Shown: positions 1 to 11,800 of the stretch, one piece after another
How positions within the stretch are numbered: position 1 is the first letter of the stretch
How the letters are laid out: each line of letters starts with the position of its first letter
From: Notamacropus eugenii
Taxonomy: Eukaryota; Chordata; Mammalia; Diprotodontia; Macropodidae
Reading direction: 5' to 3'
DNA length: 64,000 nt
Assembly (NCBI RefSeq): GCF_028372415.1
Contig: NC_092875.1
Span: 190,803,522-190,867,521, forward strand
Made by a program: the position numbers and the translations under genes
The notes under the pieces: model-generated
Database searches by the model: none
What the model was told of the DNA's origin: nothing
What the model saw: the letters and a program-made list of their open reading frames with translations, nothing else

Positions 1-1414
1 CAGTAAATCCTCTCATCCTGGGATATTAATGTCTTCCTCTAAATCATTTCTGCCTCCAAATAGAGATTTTTTACTTTGCAATCCTGTTCGTGATGCCAAA
101 TGTATCGCCAAGGCAATATTCACAGCACTGGTGGTAACTATGAATAATATACCAACATAGTTCTCAATCACAAAATATAAAAGACTCTCCATATAGAAGG
201 CAGAAGAAAAACATTTATTTAAACACCAGAAAGCCAAATCCCAGAACCAGAAAGCTAAATCTGTCATGGTAAGCAAGAAGTTAATAAACATGATTGCAAC
301 AGAGGGCAAAGACATTCTCAAACCTCCCCTCCCTCAGCCAGGGCCTTCTCACTATCAACAGTCACAATGTGTCAGTCTCAAACCTCCCCTCCCTCAGCCA
401 GGGCCTTCTCACTATCAACAGTCACAATGTGTCAGTCTCAAACCTCCCCTCCCTCAGCCAGGGCCTTCTCACTATCAACAGTCACAATGTGTCAGTTGGC
501 CTGCATTCTTTCCCCTCTGACCTGACCCCACCCACTCACCCCCCCCCCCCCCCCCCCCCCCCCGTTCTGTTCAGCACTTCCTGTTCCACCTCTTCAGCAA
601 GCTCCTCCCACCACATGTAATCCAGGCTTCCAGGCTATTTAAGCAGATCATATAGGCCTATTATTTAATGAGAAAGATTTTTCCATTTAAATTACTATTA
701 CAACTCCAGGCTAGCACTCTATCAGCGGTACCACTTAACTGCCTCTGGTGACAGAGAACAACATGAATGGGGAACTAGTGACTAGTTAAAGAGGCAGATA
801 TGGAAATGAAGTAACTACAGAAGAGGAGTAAGGACAGAGCTGGAGGATGTGGTTAGAACTAAAGCCTTTGAAAGAGAAATTGTGTGGAGAGTAACAGGAG
901 GGGCTTGGCTTATAGCTCCTAAAATAGTTTTGAGTTTGGAAAGTCAAAGAGAAGGTTTGGGTGACAAAGCTATTTTATGTATAGTTACCTGCTATAGGCA
1001 TAATTTTTAAAGTATAGTATATTTCAATCTACAATATATTCATACGGCACCAAAACTGATAAGGCAAAGTACAACACAACACTCACCTAATCAGCCCAAC
1101 ACACTTATTAATTAAGTCCATCAGTATGTCTGGAAATAGCAGTTCAGGTCTGTTAGAAATAAGAATGTACCTATGTGTATTTATTTGGGTATTCTGAAGG
1201 AGATATAAATCTAGCAATAAAATTAAAACTCATTCTTATGATATGCTTAATGCAATACATCTACCTGAGTTTTCAGTCCAGTTTCATAGCCACAGAACTG
1301 GAAACAATATGAGAGATCATTTATTTTACCTCTCTCAAAATATATCATAGAATCCATTCATTATTTATGCAATACTCTGGTTCAAGCTTCCTTAAGTATG
1401 TAAATCCTTTTTTC
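1..1414. other. Unannotated intergenic sequence apart from the 60-bp array
   Basis: No gene-like exon, SINE or LINE was recognised outside the tandem array and the C run. A 102-residue open frame on the minus strand (13-321) is hydrophobic but has no recognisable family and no supporting context. Confidence 0.4.
316..496. repeat. Perfect 60-bp tandem triplicate
   Basis: Three identical 60-bp units start at 316, 376 and 436, each containing ctcccctccctcagccaggg and ending with cacaatgtgtcagt. No differences are seen between units. They are followed shortly by a poly(C) run at about 540-563. This is recent expansion or an assembly artefact. Confidence 0.9.
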
Positions 1415-1545
1415 AGGGTGGTGGAAAGCAATCCAGGTCAAGTGACTTACCCAGGGTGACACAGCTAAATCTGAGGCTGTATTTAAACTTGGGTCTACCT
1501 GACTCCAGGACTGGTGCCCTATCCACTTCACCACCTAGCTGTTCC
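1415..1545 (-). repeat. MIR/WSINE-type SINE fragment
   Basis: Shows the reverse-oriented tRNA-derived SINE hallmarks: tgacttacccagggtgacac, agctaaatctgaggc and a closing ccacctagctg. Confidence 0.8.
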
Positions 1546-1684
1546 ATGTGGATTCTCTGTGAACTTGGCTACTGGAAGTTAAAGGCTGATTGACTTTATC
1601 TCCCTCGCAGATGTCATTTGCTGGTTATTTCCAGGGATGCCACTTATGAAAGATTTAGTTCAGGACCATACAAGTTTCCTAGTC

Positions 1685-2540
1685 TGAATCTACATTCCAA
1701 GACCAGCCCAGCTTGCAGAGTGCAGAGCATGGAGCAGCAGGGGCAGGACCCAGAACTGGCTTCAGGGTGCCACCAGCAGCAGTTCCCAGATTGCTCAACC
1801 CACAAATGCCACAGACAGCTTCAAAAGTCAGGGGAGGGCTCCTTCACTCAGAAGAGGGGGGCGTGGTTTGGGCCTCCAGCAGCAGGCACTGTAGTAGCAG
1901 CTGCCATTTTTGGAGCCCTCTACCTAGAGCCCCTGGAGGAACTGAGCAGCTGATCTGAATATCGGCCCTGAGTGGCAGCCCTGGGAGAGTTCCACCTAAA
2001 GCCCTGATTCTTAGCCCTGAGCTCAAAGGACTCAAAAGTCAAGTAAATAACTGGGAAAATGCCCCCAAAAGGGAGAAAAAAATAAGACTATAGAAGGTTA
2101 CTTTCTTGGTGAACAGGTATTTTCTTTCATCCTTTCAGATGAGGAAGAACAAAGCATAACATCAGAGGAAGTCAAGGCTTCTAAGTCCAAAAACTCCAAA
2201 ATAAATATGCAATACTCTCAGGCCATGGAAGAGCTCAAAAAGGATTTTGAAAATCAAATAAGAGAGGTGGAGAAAAAATTGGGAAGAGAAATGAGAGAGA
2301 TGCAAGAAAATCATAAAAAGCAAGTGAACAGCTTGCTAAAAGAGACCCCAAAAAATGTTGAAGAAAATAACACCTTTAAAAATAGGCTAACTCAACTGGC
2401 AAAAGAAGTCCAAAAAGCCAATGAGGAGAAGAATGCTTCAAATAGCAGAATTAGCCAAATGGAAAAGGAGGTTCAAAAGCTCACTGAAGAAAATAGTTCT
2501 TTAAAAATTTGAATGGAGCAGATGGAAGCTAATAACTTTG
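1685..2540 (+). mobile_element. Truncated HAL1/L1-related copy (copy E)
   Basis: A GC-moderate 5' UTR-like part is followed by the ORF1 start context gggaaaatgcccccaaaag and an ORF1 coiled-coil region similar to the other copies. It stops abruptly near 2540, where sequence switches to an antisense L1 3' region. No terminal duplication was identified. The 5' UTR differs from the other copies, suggesting an older subfamily. Confidence 0.7.
2059..2520 (+). pseudogene. L1/HAL1 ORF1 fragment
   Basis: Begins at an ATG equivalent to that of the intact copy but is frame-disrupted early. An open segment from 2207 encodes the Lys/Glu-rich coiled coil (MEELKKDFENQIREVEKKLG and further heptads). The RNA-binding half is missing. 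Confidence 0.75.
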
Positions 2541-2950
2541 AGGTATATCCCTAGTAAGGGCACTACTGGTTGAAGTATGTGAACAGGTGAGTGGTTTTGG
2601 AAAATAGTTCTAAATTGCTTTTCAGAATAATTGGACCAATTCACAATTCCACCAACAATGTATTACAATGCTGTCTTTCTACAGTCACTTTGAAAAATGT
2701 GATTTTTCTATTTTGTCATTTTTGCCAAACCAGGGCGAGTTTGAACATCAGAGTTGTTTTTAATGTGCATTTCTCTTATTAGTAGTAATTTAGATCATTT
2801 TAAAAAATTTGGCTGTTCATAGACTATGTTTTCTTCACTTTGGAACTGCCATTCATATCCTTTGACCTGTGGAAAAATAGCTCTTGATCTGTATGTTTGT
2901 ATCAGCTACCTATATGTAGTCTTAGAATTCATTTGGATTTATGAGACTGG
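2541..2950 (-). mobile_element. Antisense L1 3'-region fragment
   Basis: On the plus strand it reads caattcacaattccaccaac, then a stretch resembling the complement of a mammalian L1 ORF2 end, with ttcatatcctttgacctgtg. The same order occurs in the longer copy at 23.9-24.9 kb. Confidence 0.6.
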
Positions 2951-3400
2951 ATTTATGAGAGCTGATCCAAAGGGAAGCCAATTGACACACTTTTCCCAGC
3001 AACAGTGTAGTTATGGTAGCATTCATTTAATTGACAGCAAGAAATGGAAAGAGAGATAGCAAATGCATGTTTGATTGATAGCACTGGTGGAGAAAGTACT
3101 CACAGTGATTACTTTCATAATCACTTTCTTTTTCTTTAGCTTTCACTCTTTCCCTCTCCTCTGACTTCTTCCCTGTTGCATACAAACTGCTCCTCTTCCC
3201 AATCTTTAAAAACCTTATCTATGCCTTACGACCCCCTCAAGCCATTATCCCATTCTCCCTTTCATAGCCAAATTCCTAGAAAAAGTTGTTCTTGTGGTTG
3301 TGCTACTCTTCTCAGTCACCTCTCAACCTTTTGCAATCTGATTTCTAAACCATATCATTTAACTGAAATTGATCTCTCTAAAGTTATCAATCATCTTTAA

Positions 3401-4290
3401 AAAATACATACACATATGTATATGTACATATATATTATTTTCCTCCAATCACATGTAAAAACAATTTTAAAGTTTTTTTTTTTAAGTTTTGAGTTCCAAA
3501 TTCTATTCCTTCCTCCTTTCCCTCCTCTCTCCCTGAGACAGTAAGCAATCTGATTGAGGTTGCGTGCAATCATGCAAAACATATTTCTATATTAGTCATT
3601 TTGTGGAAGAAAACTTAAAAAAAGAAAGAAGGAAAGAAAATGAAAAATAATATGTTTAGGTCTGCATTCTGACACCATCAGTTCTCTGGAGGCAGAAAGC
3701 ATTTTTCGTCCTGAATCCTTTGGGATTGTCTTGGATCACTGTATTGCTGAGAAATATCTAAGTCATTCACAGTTGATCTTCGTACAATATTGCTGTTACT
3801 GTGTACAATGTTCTCCTGGTTCAGCACACTTCACTTTGTATCAGGTCAGATAAGTCTAGGTTTTTCTGAAATCATTCTGTTTGTCTTTCCTCATAGCACA
3901 TAGTATTCCATTACATTCCTATATCACAACTTGTTCAACTATTCCACAATTGATGGGCATCACCTTGATTTCTAACTCTTAGACACCACAAAAAGATTGT
4001 ATAAATATTTTTGTGCAAATAGTTTCTGCCTCCCTCCTGCCCCTGCCACTTTTGGATACACACCTAGTAGTAGAATTGTTGGATCAAAGTGTATGCACAC
4101 TTTTGTAGCCTTTTGGCCATAGTTCCACATTGGTCTCCAGAATGAATGTATCAGTTCAATGTAGGACTTTTGAGTATGCCTAGTTAAAAGGCCAGAGATG
4201 AATTTAAAAAAAAAAATTGTATTTTCAAATACAAGACTCAAGATGAGAAACATAAAAAGGTAACAAGAAACAAAAAACATAAAGAGATTC
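3401..4290 (-). mobile_element. Antisense 5'-truncated L1 3' end
   Basis: Contains the complement of a marsupial-type L1 3' region: a T-rich start, tctccctgagacagtaagca, tcctggttcagcacacttca and caattgatgggcatcacc. L2 sequence resumes on the right, and imperfect duplicated bases around atcatcttt flank it. It is old and diverged. Confidence 0.7.
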
Positions 4291-4574
4291 AATAAGGTTA
4301 AACCAATGATCTCTTAATTGCTATGTCAGATGCACTTTTCTTGCTCCTCATCCTTTTCTACCTTTTCTTCTTCTAACGAATCTCTCCTGGATACTTTGTA
4401 TCTCTGAGTTTCTTTGACTTCCTCTCCTTTGGTTTTCCTAGTAGTCTGATCTCTCATTGTCATTCTCTTTTGCTAGTTAATAATCCATATTATGCCTCTA
4501 TCTGCAGGTGTTCATCAAGACTCTTTCCTAGGCCCTCTTCTATTCTTTCTCTGCCTTCTCTCATTTGGTGATCT

Positions 4575-5325
4575 TGATGGGGTGCTTGGGTGCATGTACT
4601 TGGGCCCCAATTCTAAAATCACATTTCTCTTTAAAAATCACATTTCTCCCAAGTCTCAAAACACTGTCCCAGGCAGTTTCTTCCCAGCCCAAGGACACAG
4701 TCTACCCTAGCAACAACCGTTATCTTCCTTCCTGCTATAGTAGTCAGTTGCACCTATAGAACTCATTAGTTTGAACCAGTTGTGTACTGGCTGAATGGGC
4801 TGTGTACTGGGTCATAACAACATTTACTACTCACTGACCAATCATACGTATCCTAGACTTAGACATACCTATACTCCTTTACGTCTATCTTGTCTAACAA
4901 GCCATTGATAAGAGCAACCTGGTATTTCCGAGCCAGCCTTGACCATTGGTTGACTTAAGTGACGTTTCAGGCCTAAAACCACACCTCCAGGTAGCACCCA
5001 CATTGGGCTATTTCCCAGTGAAATTTGGGTAAAATACCTGTGCAGTAGATACCAAAAGTACATGTTCCTTTAAGAACTGACTACTCCTTAACCACTCCCT
5101 AATACCATCCCAAAACACCTAGTTAGCATACTTGGCACAAGTGATAATATAGAATATCCTATATAAACTTTCCCTGTACCCCTCTAAGGCTGAACGTTCC
5201 CTAAGAACTCTTGCCCACTGAAAAGCGTAATAAATCTTTCCTTGACCTCAACAATGACTGAATCCGTGAATTCTTCTCCAGATGACCTGCCCCTGGTACC
5301 ATGATCTTTGTGGGGGTCTCACACC
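4575..5325 (+). mobile_element. Probable solo LTR of a class I type retrovirus
   Basis: The order of signals is that of an LTR: a CCAAT-type gaccaatca near 4838, a TATA-like ctatataaac near 5159, AATAAA near 5228, and a downstream U5-like end closing in tctcaca at about 5323. It interrupts L2 sequence. No gag, pol or env is present. The left boundary is uncertain. Confidence 0.5.
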
Positions 5326-6256
5326 CCCCCTTCCAGCCCTCATAAATTTTGTCATTTCCCATGGTATTATCATCTCTATATTTCCAACCTGAGTTTCTCA
5401 TATTCATTATGTAAATATTTCAAGGTCACAACAGCTTTGTAAATTAGTTATCTCACAAGCATCTCTTGTGAACTCATTTCACAGCTCCAACTGCCTACTA
5501 GACACTGCAAACACATGTCTTATAGGTATCTCAAATTCAACGTGTCCAAAACTGAACTCATAAACTTTCCCTCAAGAAATTCACAGCTTCGGGGAAGAGC
5601 CAAGATGGTGGAATAGAAAGATACACATATGCTAGCTCCTAACCCACAGGCCATAAAATACCTGTAAAGAAGAACTCCCAACAAATTCTGGAGCAGCAGA
5701 AGCCACAGATCAATGGAGCAGAGGAGATTTCTGTTCCAGACAGACCTGAAAAACTGACATAAAAGGTCCACCTGACCAGAGCAGAGCCCAGCCCTGCCTT
5801 GGCCGCACAGCACTGAGAGGAGCAGATCTAAGCAGTCTTCAGGGATAAAATCTCCAGCAACTGCACAGGTCCCTCCACCCACAGGCACCAAAGGTCAGTG
5901 AGAGGGTCTTTTTGGCCAGCTGAGAGGGGAGCGGAGTGTCCCCATGACTCAGGCCCCCTGGGGAGGCAACAGCAGAGGCAGCAGGGGACTAAGGCCCCCA
6001 AAGCAGGCAGGAGTTTGGATCCATTGTTGAAGGTCTCAGCATAAACCCCCTGAGGGAACTGAGCCCCATGTGGTGGCCCTGCCCCAACCTGAGCACCTGA
6101 ACTTAATCTCACACTGAATAGCAGCCCTACCCCCATCAAAAGCCCTGAGGCTGGGAAGCAGCATTTGAATCTCAGACCCCAAGCACTAGCTGGGTGGATC
6201 TGGAGGTGAGGTGGGTATGGAGAGGAAACTCAGAAGTCAAGTCACTGGCTGGGAAA

Positions 6257-7358
6257 ATGCCCAGAAAAGAGGGAAAAAAAATAAGATCACAGAAAGTTAC
6301 TTTCTTGGGGAACAGATATCTCCTCCCATCCTTTCAGATGAGGAAGAACAATGCTTACCATCAGGGAAAGACACAGAAGTCAAGGCTTCTGTATCCCAAA
6401 CATCCAAAATAAATATTCCTGGGCTCAGGCCATGGAAGAGCTCAAAAAGGATTTTGAAAATCAAGTAAGAGAGGTGGAGGAAAAATTGGGAAGAGAAATG
6501 AGAGAGATGCAAGAAAATCATAAAAAGCAAGTCAACAGCTTGCTAAAAGAGACCCCAAAAAATGCTGAAGAAAGTAACACCTTGAAAAATAGGTTAACTC
6601 AATTGGCAAAAGAGGTTCAAAAAGCCAATGAGGAGAAGAATGCTTTCAAATGCAGAATTAACCAAATGGAAAAGGAGGTCCAAAAGCTCACTGAAGAAAA
6701 TAGTTCTTTCAAAATTAGAATGGAACAGATGGAGGCTAATGACTTTATGAGAAACCAAGAAATCACAAAACAAAACCAAAAGAATGAAAAAATGGAAGAT
6801 AATGTGAAATATCTCATTGGAAGAACAACTGACCTGGAAAATAGATCCAGGAGAGACAATTTAAAAATTATTGGACTGCCTGAAAGCCATGATCAAGAAA
6901 AGAGCCTAGACATTATCTTTCATGAAATTCTCAAGGAAAACTGCCCTGAGATTCTAGAACCAGAGGGCAAAATAAGTATTCAAGGAATCCACAGATCACC
7001 TCCTGAAAGAGATCCAAAAAGAGAAATTCCTAGGAACATTGTGGCCAAATTCCAGAGTTCCCAGGTCAAGGAGAAAATATTGTAAGCAGCTAGAAAGAAA
7101 CAATTCAAGTACTGTGGAAATACAATCAGGATAACACAAGATCTAGCAGCTTCTACATTAAGGGATCGAAGGGTGTGGAATAGGATATTCCAGAAGTCAA
7201 AGGAACTAGGACTAAAACCAAGAATCACCTACCCAGCAAAACTGAGTATAATACTTCAGGGGAAAAAATGGTCTTTCAATGAAATCAAGGACTTTCAAGC
7301 ATTCTTGATGAAAAGACCAGAGCTGAAAAGAAAATTTGACCTTCAAACACAAGAATGA
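6257..7358 (+). pseudogene. HAL1 ORF1, disrupted copy
   Basis: Aligned to the open copy at 21.8-22.9 kb, this reading frame has a frameshift in the A-rich stretch just after the start (6260-6290) and a nonsense TAA at about 7083, where the intact copy has CAA. The coiled coil, the RRM-like part and the YPAKLS motif of the C-terminal domain are otherwise recognisable. Confidence 0.85.
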
Positions 7359-7490
7359 AGAGAAGCATGAAAAGATAAACAGCAAAGAGAAGTCATAAGG
7401 GACTTACTAAAGTGGAACTGTTTACATTCCTACATGGAAAGACAATATTTGTAACTCTTGAAACTTTTCAGTATCTGGGTAGTTGGTGGG

Positions 7491-7493
<3 letters not shown>

Positions 7494-7527
<34 letters not shown>
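7494..7527. repeat. (AC)n microsatellite inside copy A
   Basis: About 17 AC units in the 3' UTR of the element. The same place holds an imperfect GT/AC run in copies B and C, so the seed belongs to the element. Confidence 0.85.
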
Positions 7528-7530
<3 letters not shown>

Positions 7531-8451
7531 AGACAGAGAGCACAGAGTGAATTGAATAGGATGGGATCATATCTTAAAAAAATGAAATTAAGGGGTGAGA
7601 GAGAAATATATTAGGAGAAAGGGAGAAATGGAATGGGGCAAATTATCTCTCATAAAAGAGGCAGGCAAAAGACTTTTTAGTTGAGGGAAAAAGAGGGGAG
7701 GTGAGAGAAAAACATGAAGTTTACTCTCATCACATTCCACTAAAGGAAGGAATAAAATGCACACTCATTTTGGTATGAAAACCGATCTTACAATACAGGA
7801 AAGTAGGGGAGAAGAGGATAAGCAGGGTGGGGGGGATGATGGAAGGAAGGGCAGTGGGAGGACGGAGCAATTTGAAGTCAACACTCTTGGGGAGGGACAG
7901 GATCAAAAGAGAGAATAGAAGCAATAGGAGGCAGGATAAGATGGAGGGAAATATAGTTAGTCTTACACAACATGACTATTATGGAAGTCATTTGCAAAAC
8001 TACACAGATATCGCCTATATTGAATTGCTTGCCTTCCCAAAGGGAATGGGTGGGGAGGGAGGGATGAAGAGAAGTTGGAACTCAAAATTTTAGGAACAAC
8101 TGTCGAGTACTGTTCTTGCTACTAGGAAATAAGAAATACAGGTAATGGGGTATAGAAAGTTATCTGGCCCTACAGGACAAAAGAGAATATCGGGACAAGA
8201 GAAGGGAGGGATGATAGAAGAGAGGGCAGATTGGTGATAGGGGCAATTAGAATGCTTGGTGTTTTGGGGTGGGGGAGAGGGGAGGAATGGGGAGAAAATT
8301 TGGAACCCAAAATTTTGTGGAAATGAATGTTAAAAGTTAAATAAATAAATTTTTAAAAAAAGAAAAGAAATTCACAGCTTCCCTGAACTTTCTTATTTCT
8401 GTGGAGGTTACTACTACTTTAGTTACTCCCTTTCCAGTCTTGGCATTATGC

Positions 8452-9094
8452 TTTTTTTTTTTTTTGCTTTTTTTTAAAAATTTAACTTTTAACATTTATT
8501 TTCACAAAATTTTGGGTTACAAATTTTCTCCCCTTTTATCCCCTCCCCCCCCAAACCTAAGCATTCTAATAGCCCCTGTGACCAATCTGCTCTCTCTTCT
8601 ATCCTCCCTCTCTGCCCTTGTCTCTGTCTTCTCTTTTGTCCTGTAGGGCCAGATAGCTGGATATCCCATCTCTGAAGCCTGCTCGGATCTGTACCTCTCG
8701 GAGCCGCAGCCGCCGCAGGTCTGGGCTGGGCTCCACGTCCGCAGCACGACGGACCCTCCGCAAGAGGTTTGCAGGTCCCTCTGTGGGTGGAGGGACCCGC
8801 GTGGCCGCTGGAGATCCCGTCCCCGTAGCCTGCTCGGATCTTTTCCTCACGGTGTCGCGGCCGCTGCAGGGCCGCCCTCCGCTCCCAGTCCCGGTGCCCA
8901 GTCCGCAGCGCGAAGGACCCCCCGCGAGAGGTTTGCAGGTCTCTCCGGAACAGAAATCTCCCTCACTCCAATGTTCCGTGGCCTCTGGGTGCAGAATTCA
9001 CCGTGAGTTGGTCCCCTCTAGCTGTTCTGTGGATTGTGGGTTCGGAGCTATGTGTATGTGCGTCTTTCTACTCCGCCATCTTGGCTCCGCCCCC
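8452..9094 (-). mobile_element. Internally deleted HAL1 derivative, copy D
   Basis: About 0.64 kb. In its own orientation it begins ggggcggagccaagatggcg at 9094, runs through about 430 bp of the GC-rich 5' region, then jumps near 8652 (agatagct/ggatatccc) straight to the last 200 bp of the HAL1 3' end and an A tail. ORF1 and most of the 3' UTR are absent. CpGs are still dense, which suggests youth. A clear target duplication was not found because T-rich sequence flanks both ends. Confidence 0.8.
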
Positions 9095-10094
9095 TAACTT
9101 TTTTTTTTGTTTTGTTTGCCAAATATCATCTTTTCTACATTCACAATATCTTTTGAATTCTACTCCTTTTCTTTACTCACATGGCCACCACTCTAGCCTT
9201 GGCCCTCATCACTCCTCACTTGGAATACTGAAATAACCTTCTAATTGGCCTTCCTGCCTCAAGTCCCTCCCAGTCCAATTCACCTTCCACACAGCTACCA
9301 AAGTGATTTTCCTAAGTATATCTGACAACGTTACTCCCCTACCAAATAAGGTCCACTGGCTTCCTATTGCCTGTAGGATAGAATATAAACTCTTCTGCAT
9401 GGCATTTAAAGCATTTTAAAACCCAATCCCAATCTACCTTTCCAACTTTCAGCATTAATCTCATACTCAATAGTGCAGCCAAATTGGTCTTCTTTGTATT
9501 TCTTACACTTAAGTTAGCTATTCCCTACACCTAGAATCCATTGTCTCCTCACAATCTTGCTTCTTGCATCACCTGCTTCCTTCAAAACTCTGCTCAAGGA
9601 TCACTTTCTACATGAAGATTTTCCTGATGCTCACAGCTACTAGTGTCCTCTTCCTCCAAAATTCACCTTGTGTTTTCTATATACCCATTTATGTGTATAT
9701 TGTTTCCCCTGGCGGAATATAATCAATTCCTTTTAATTTTTTCTAATCCCAGTGTCTAGCAAAATACCTGACACAGAGTTAGCACTGAATAAATCCTTGC
9801 TGATAGCATGATGACATCACAAATTCATCAAATTAAGAAAAATACATCTTAGAGCTGCTTGAAAATGAGACAAAATGCTGTGCTTTTATGCTTAAGGAAT
9901 AAGCAGGTTAAAATGTATAAAATTTGGGATATAAACAAATCTCAGTTATCCTGGTGATGTTTATTTAAGCCTGTTGAAACTTTCTCATTCTTCTTCCTTT
10001 CTTATTTATGCCTCACTGCTTCTCAGCACTTTTCCTGAAGTGGGTAAGCAAAGCTTTTATTGGTTTTGCTACTTTCTATAGTTAGCTATCTTTG

Positions 10095-10285
10095 GTAAGG
10101 GAGTTGAAACTGATGATGACTATCAAGCCACTGGACCCAGATGGTTCAGGAGAAGAAAGTGAGGCTGGTGACCTTGCACAGCTCTCCCTCAGTCAAATCA
10201 AAGTCAGCTGCAAATCACGTCATCATCTTGATGTCATGGTCCTCTTCGAGAATGAAGAACAAACACACATACATCTGAAACTGAT
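10095..10285 (+). repeat. SINE of a second, non-MIR type
   Basis: Contains gaagaaagtgaggctggtga, cttgcacagctctccctcag and gtcctcttcgagaatgaag, a pattern I associate with a common marsupial SINE family whose name I cannot assign. Confidence 0.55.
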
Positions 10286-10554
10286 GACTACAACTACTTT
10301 TCTGTGATTTAATTTATCCATGTCCCTTGATTGCCTTCAGAACAGTAGAGACAACAATTGTTTTGTATTTAATTACAATTTTTGTATTATGTTTATTTTT
10401 ATATATTTATATTTAATTACAATTTTTATTGTAAAACAAATGAGGAAAACTAAAACAGAAAAAGCTAGAAAAGACTGGAGACAACAATTTTAAACTTAAT
10501 TTCTTTGGTATTCATCTGTTAGGAATATGAGAGTTTTAGTTTTGTCTCTCTGAG

Positions 10555-11800
10555 TTCCAGGTTCCACATTAACAACTGCCTATGGGATATTTTGAATTAG
10601 TGATCTGGTAGGCATCTCAAATTCAGCACATCCAAAACAACTCACTTCCTCCACACCCTCAAATCTAGCCCTATTCAGGACATCGCTATTACAATCAGAG
10701 GCACCACCATTTTCCCAGTCATCCAGCTCTACAACTTTAGGGTCATCCTTGAAACCTGACATTCACTCACCTCACATATCTTAATCATTTGCTGAATTTT
10801 TTTTATTTGCTGAATCTTTTCTACCTCTCCAACATCTTACCTATATACATCACCTTGTCTTTATTCACACAATTACCTCCCTAGATTATATCCTTATGAG
10901 CTCTCACCTGGACTACTACAAGAGGTTTCTAACTGTTCTTTTTGCTTCAAATCTTTCCCCATTCCAATCCATTCTCCACAGAGTTACAAAAGTGATTTTT
11001 CTAAAGCATAGATCATGACCGTGTTACTCTCCCCCAACCCTCCCCCCAGTCAATAAACTCCCATAGTTCTCTATTATCTTTAGGAGCAAATATAATCCCT
11101 TTGCTTGGCATTGAAAGCTCTTTTCAACTTAGCCTCTCCACATCTTTCCACTGTTACACATTACTCCCCAACATGCATTCTGTGGTCTAGCTGTACTGGC
11201 CTACTTGTTCCTCACACAAAATGCTTTATCTCCTGCCTTTGCACTGGTAGTCTTTTAAACTTACAGGGCTTTCCTGTCTCACTTACAACTTTTACAATTT
11301 TTAAAGCCCTTGAAGTTTCAGCTCAAAGGTCAACTTCTGCGTAAGGCCTTTCCTAGTCCCCCCAGCAGCTAGTACCTTCCCTGCTAAGGATCCCTCTGAA
11401 AGTCAGACATGGAGTTAGGAAGGTCTGAATTAAAATTCTGCCTCAGACACATACTAGCTGTGAAATCACTGGCCTCTCGAGGCCTCATTTTCCTCACGTG
11501 CACCTACCTCACAGGGTTGTAGTGAAGATAAAAATGACTTACCATGGCTAAAGCACTTTGCAAACTTTAAAGTGAGATATAAATGATATTATTGCTATCT
11601 TTATTATCCTATATGTGCCTATTTATGTGCATATTGTCTTTGTAAGAATGTGAGTTCCTTGAGGGCAGGGACCATTTCTGTATTTTTATGTCTCTGAGTG
11701 TGCGTGTTCGTCCTTTGTTGCCGCTTACGTCTCTCGTGTTTAGCACAATGTTTGGCACATGGTAAGCCCTACTGATTGACTGATTAGATCTAAATTTTCA
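10555..11800 (+). mobile_element. L2 fragment with nested MIR
   Basis: L2 3'-end sequence from caactgcctatgggatattt to the tail cacatggtaagccctactga. It is interrupted at 11395-11605 by a sense MIR (tctgcctcagacacatacta, ctcacagggttgtagtgaag). Confidence 0.75.
11395..11605 (+). repeat. MIR SINE inside L2
   Basis: Sense MIR hallmarks (catggagttaggaaggtctg, catactagctgtgaaatcac, cctcattttcctcacgtgc) are bracketed by L2 sequence on both sides. Confidence 0.8.

Larger units (their letters stand above)
5591..8364 (+). mobile_element. HAL1-like element, copy A, with 17-bp target duplication
   Basis: A 2.77-kb retrotransposon flanked by an exact 17-bp duplication (5574-5590 and 8365-8381, aagaaattcacagcttc). 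It opens with gagccaagatgg, has a 5' region with one monomer-like unit, an ORF1 remnant (6257-7358), then about 1 kb of purine-rich 3' sequence with a CA microsatellite, ending in an A-rich tail. There is no ORF2 between ORF1 and the tail, so it is of the half-L1 (HAL1) type and would depend on L1 enzymes supplied in trans. Confidence 0.85.
3110..9840 (+). mobile_element. Old L2 LINE, split by four later insertions
   Basis: L2 3'-ORF2 and 3'-UTR-like sequence is read in order from segments 3110-3400, 4290-4575, 5330-5590, 8382-8450 and 9097-9840. Recognisable parts include a catgtccaaaactgaactca-like phrase, a pyrimidine-rich block before the cctccacaca-type motif, and a tail with dispersed taaataaatgctt-like bases near 9790. 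The gaps hold an antisense L1 tail, a probable LTR, a HAL1 element and a short HAL1 derivative. The reading frame is decayed. Confidence 0.75.

Noticed and set aside
13-321. 102-residue hydrophobic minus-strand open frame at the left edge
   Set aside because: No recognisable family, no splice or promoter context, and it overlaps the start of the 60-bp array.
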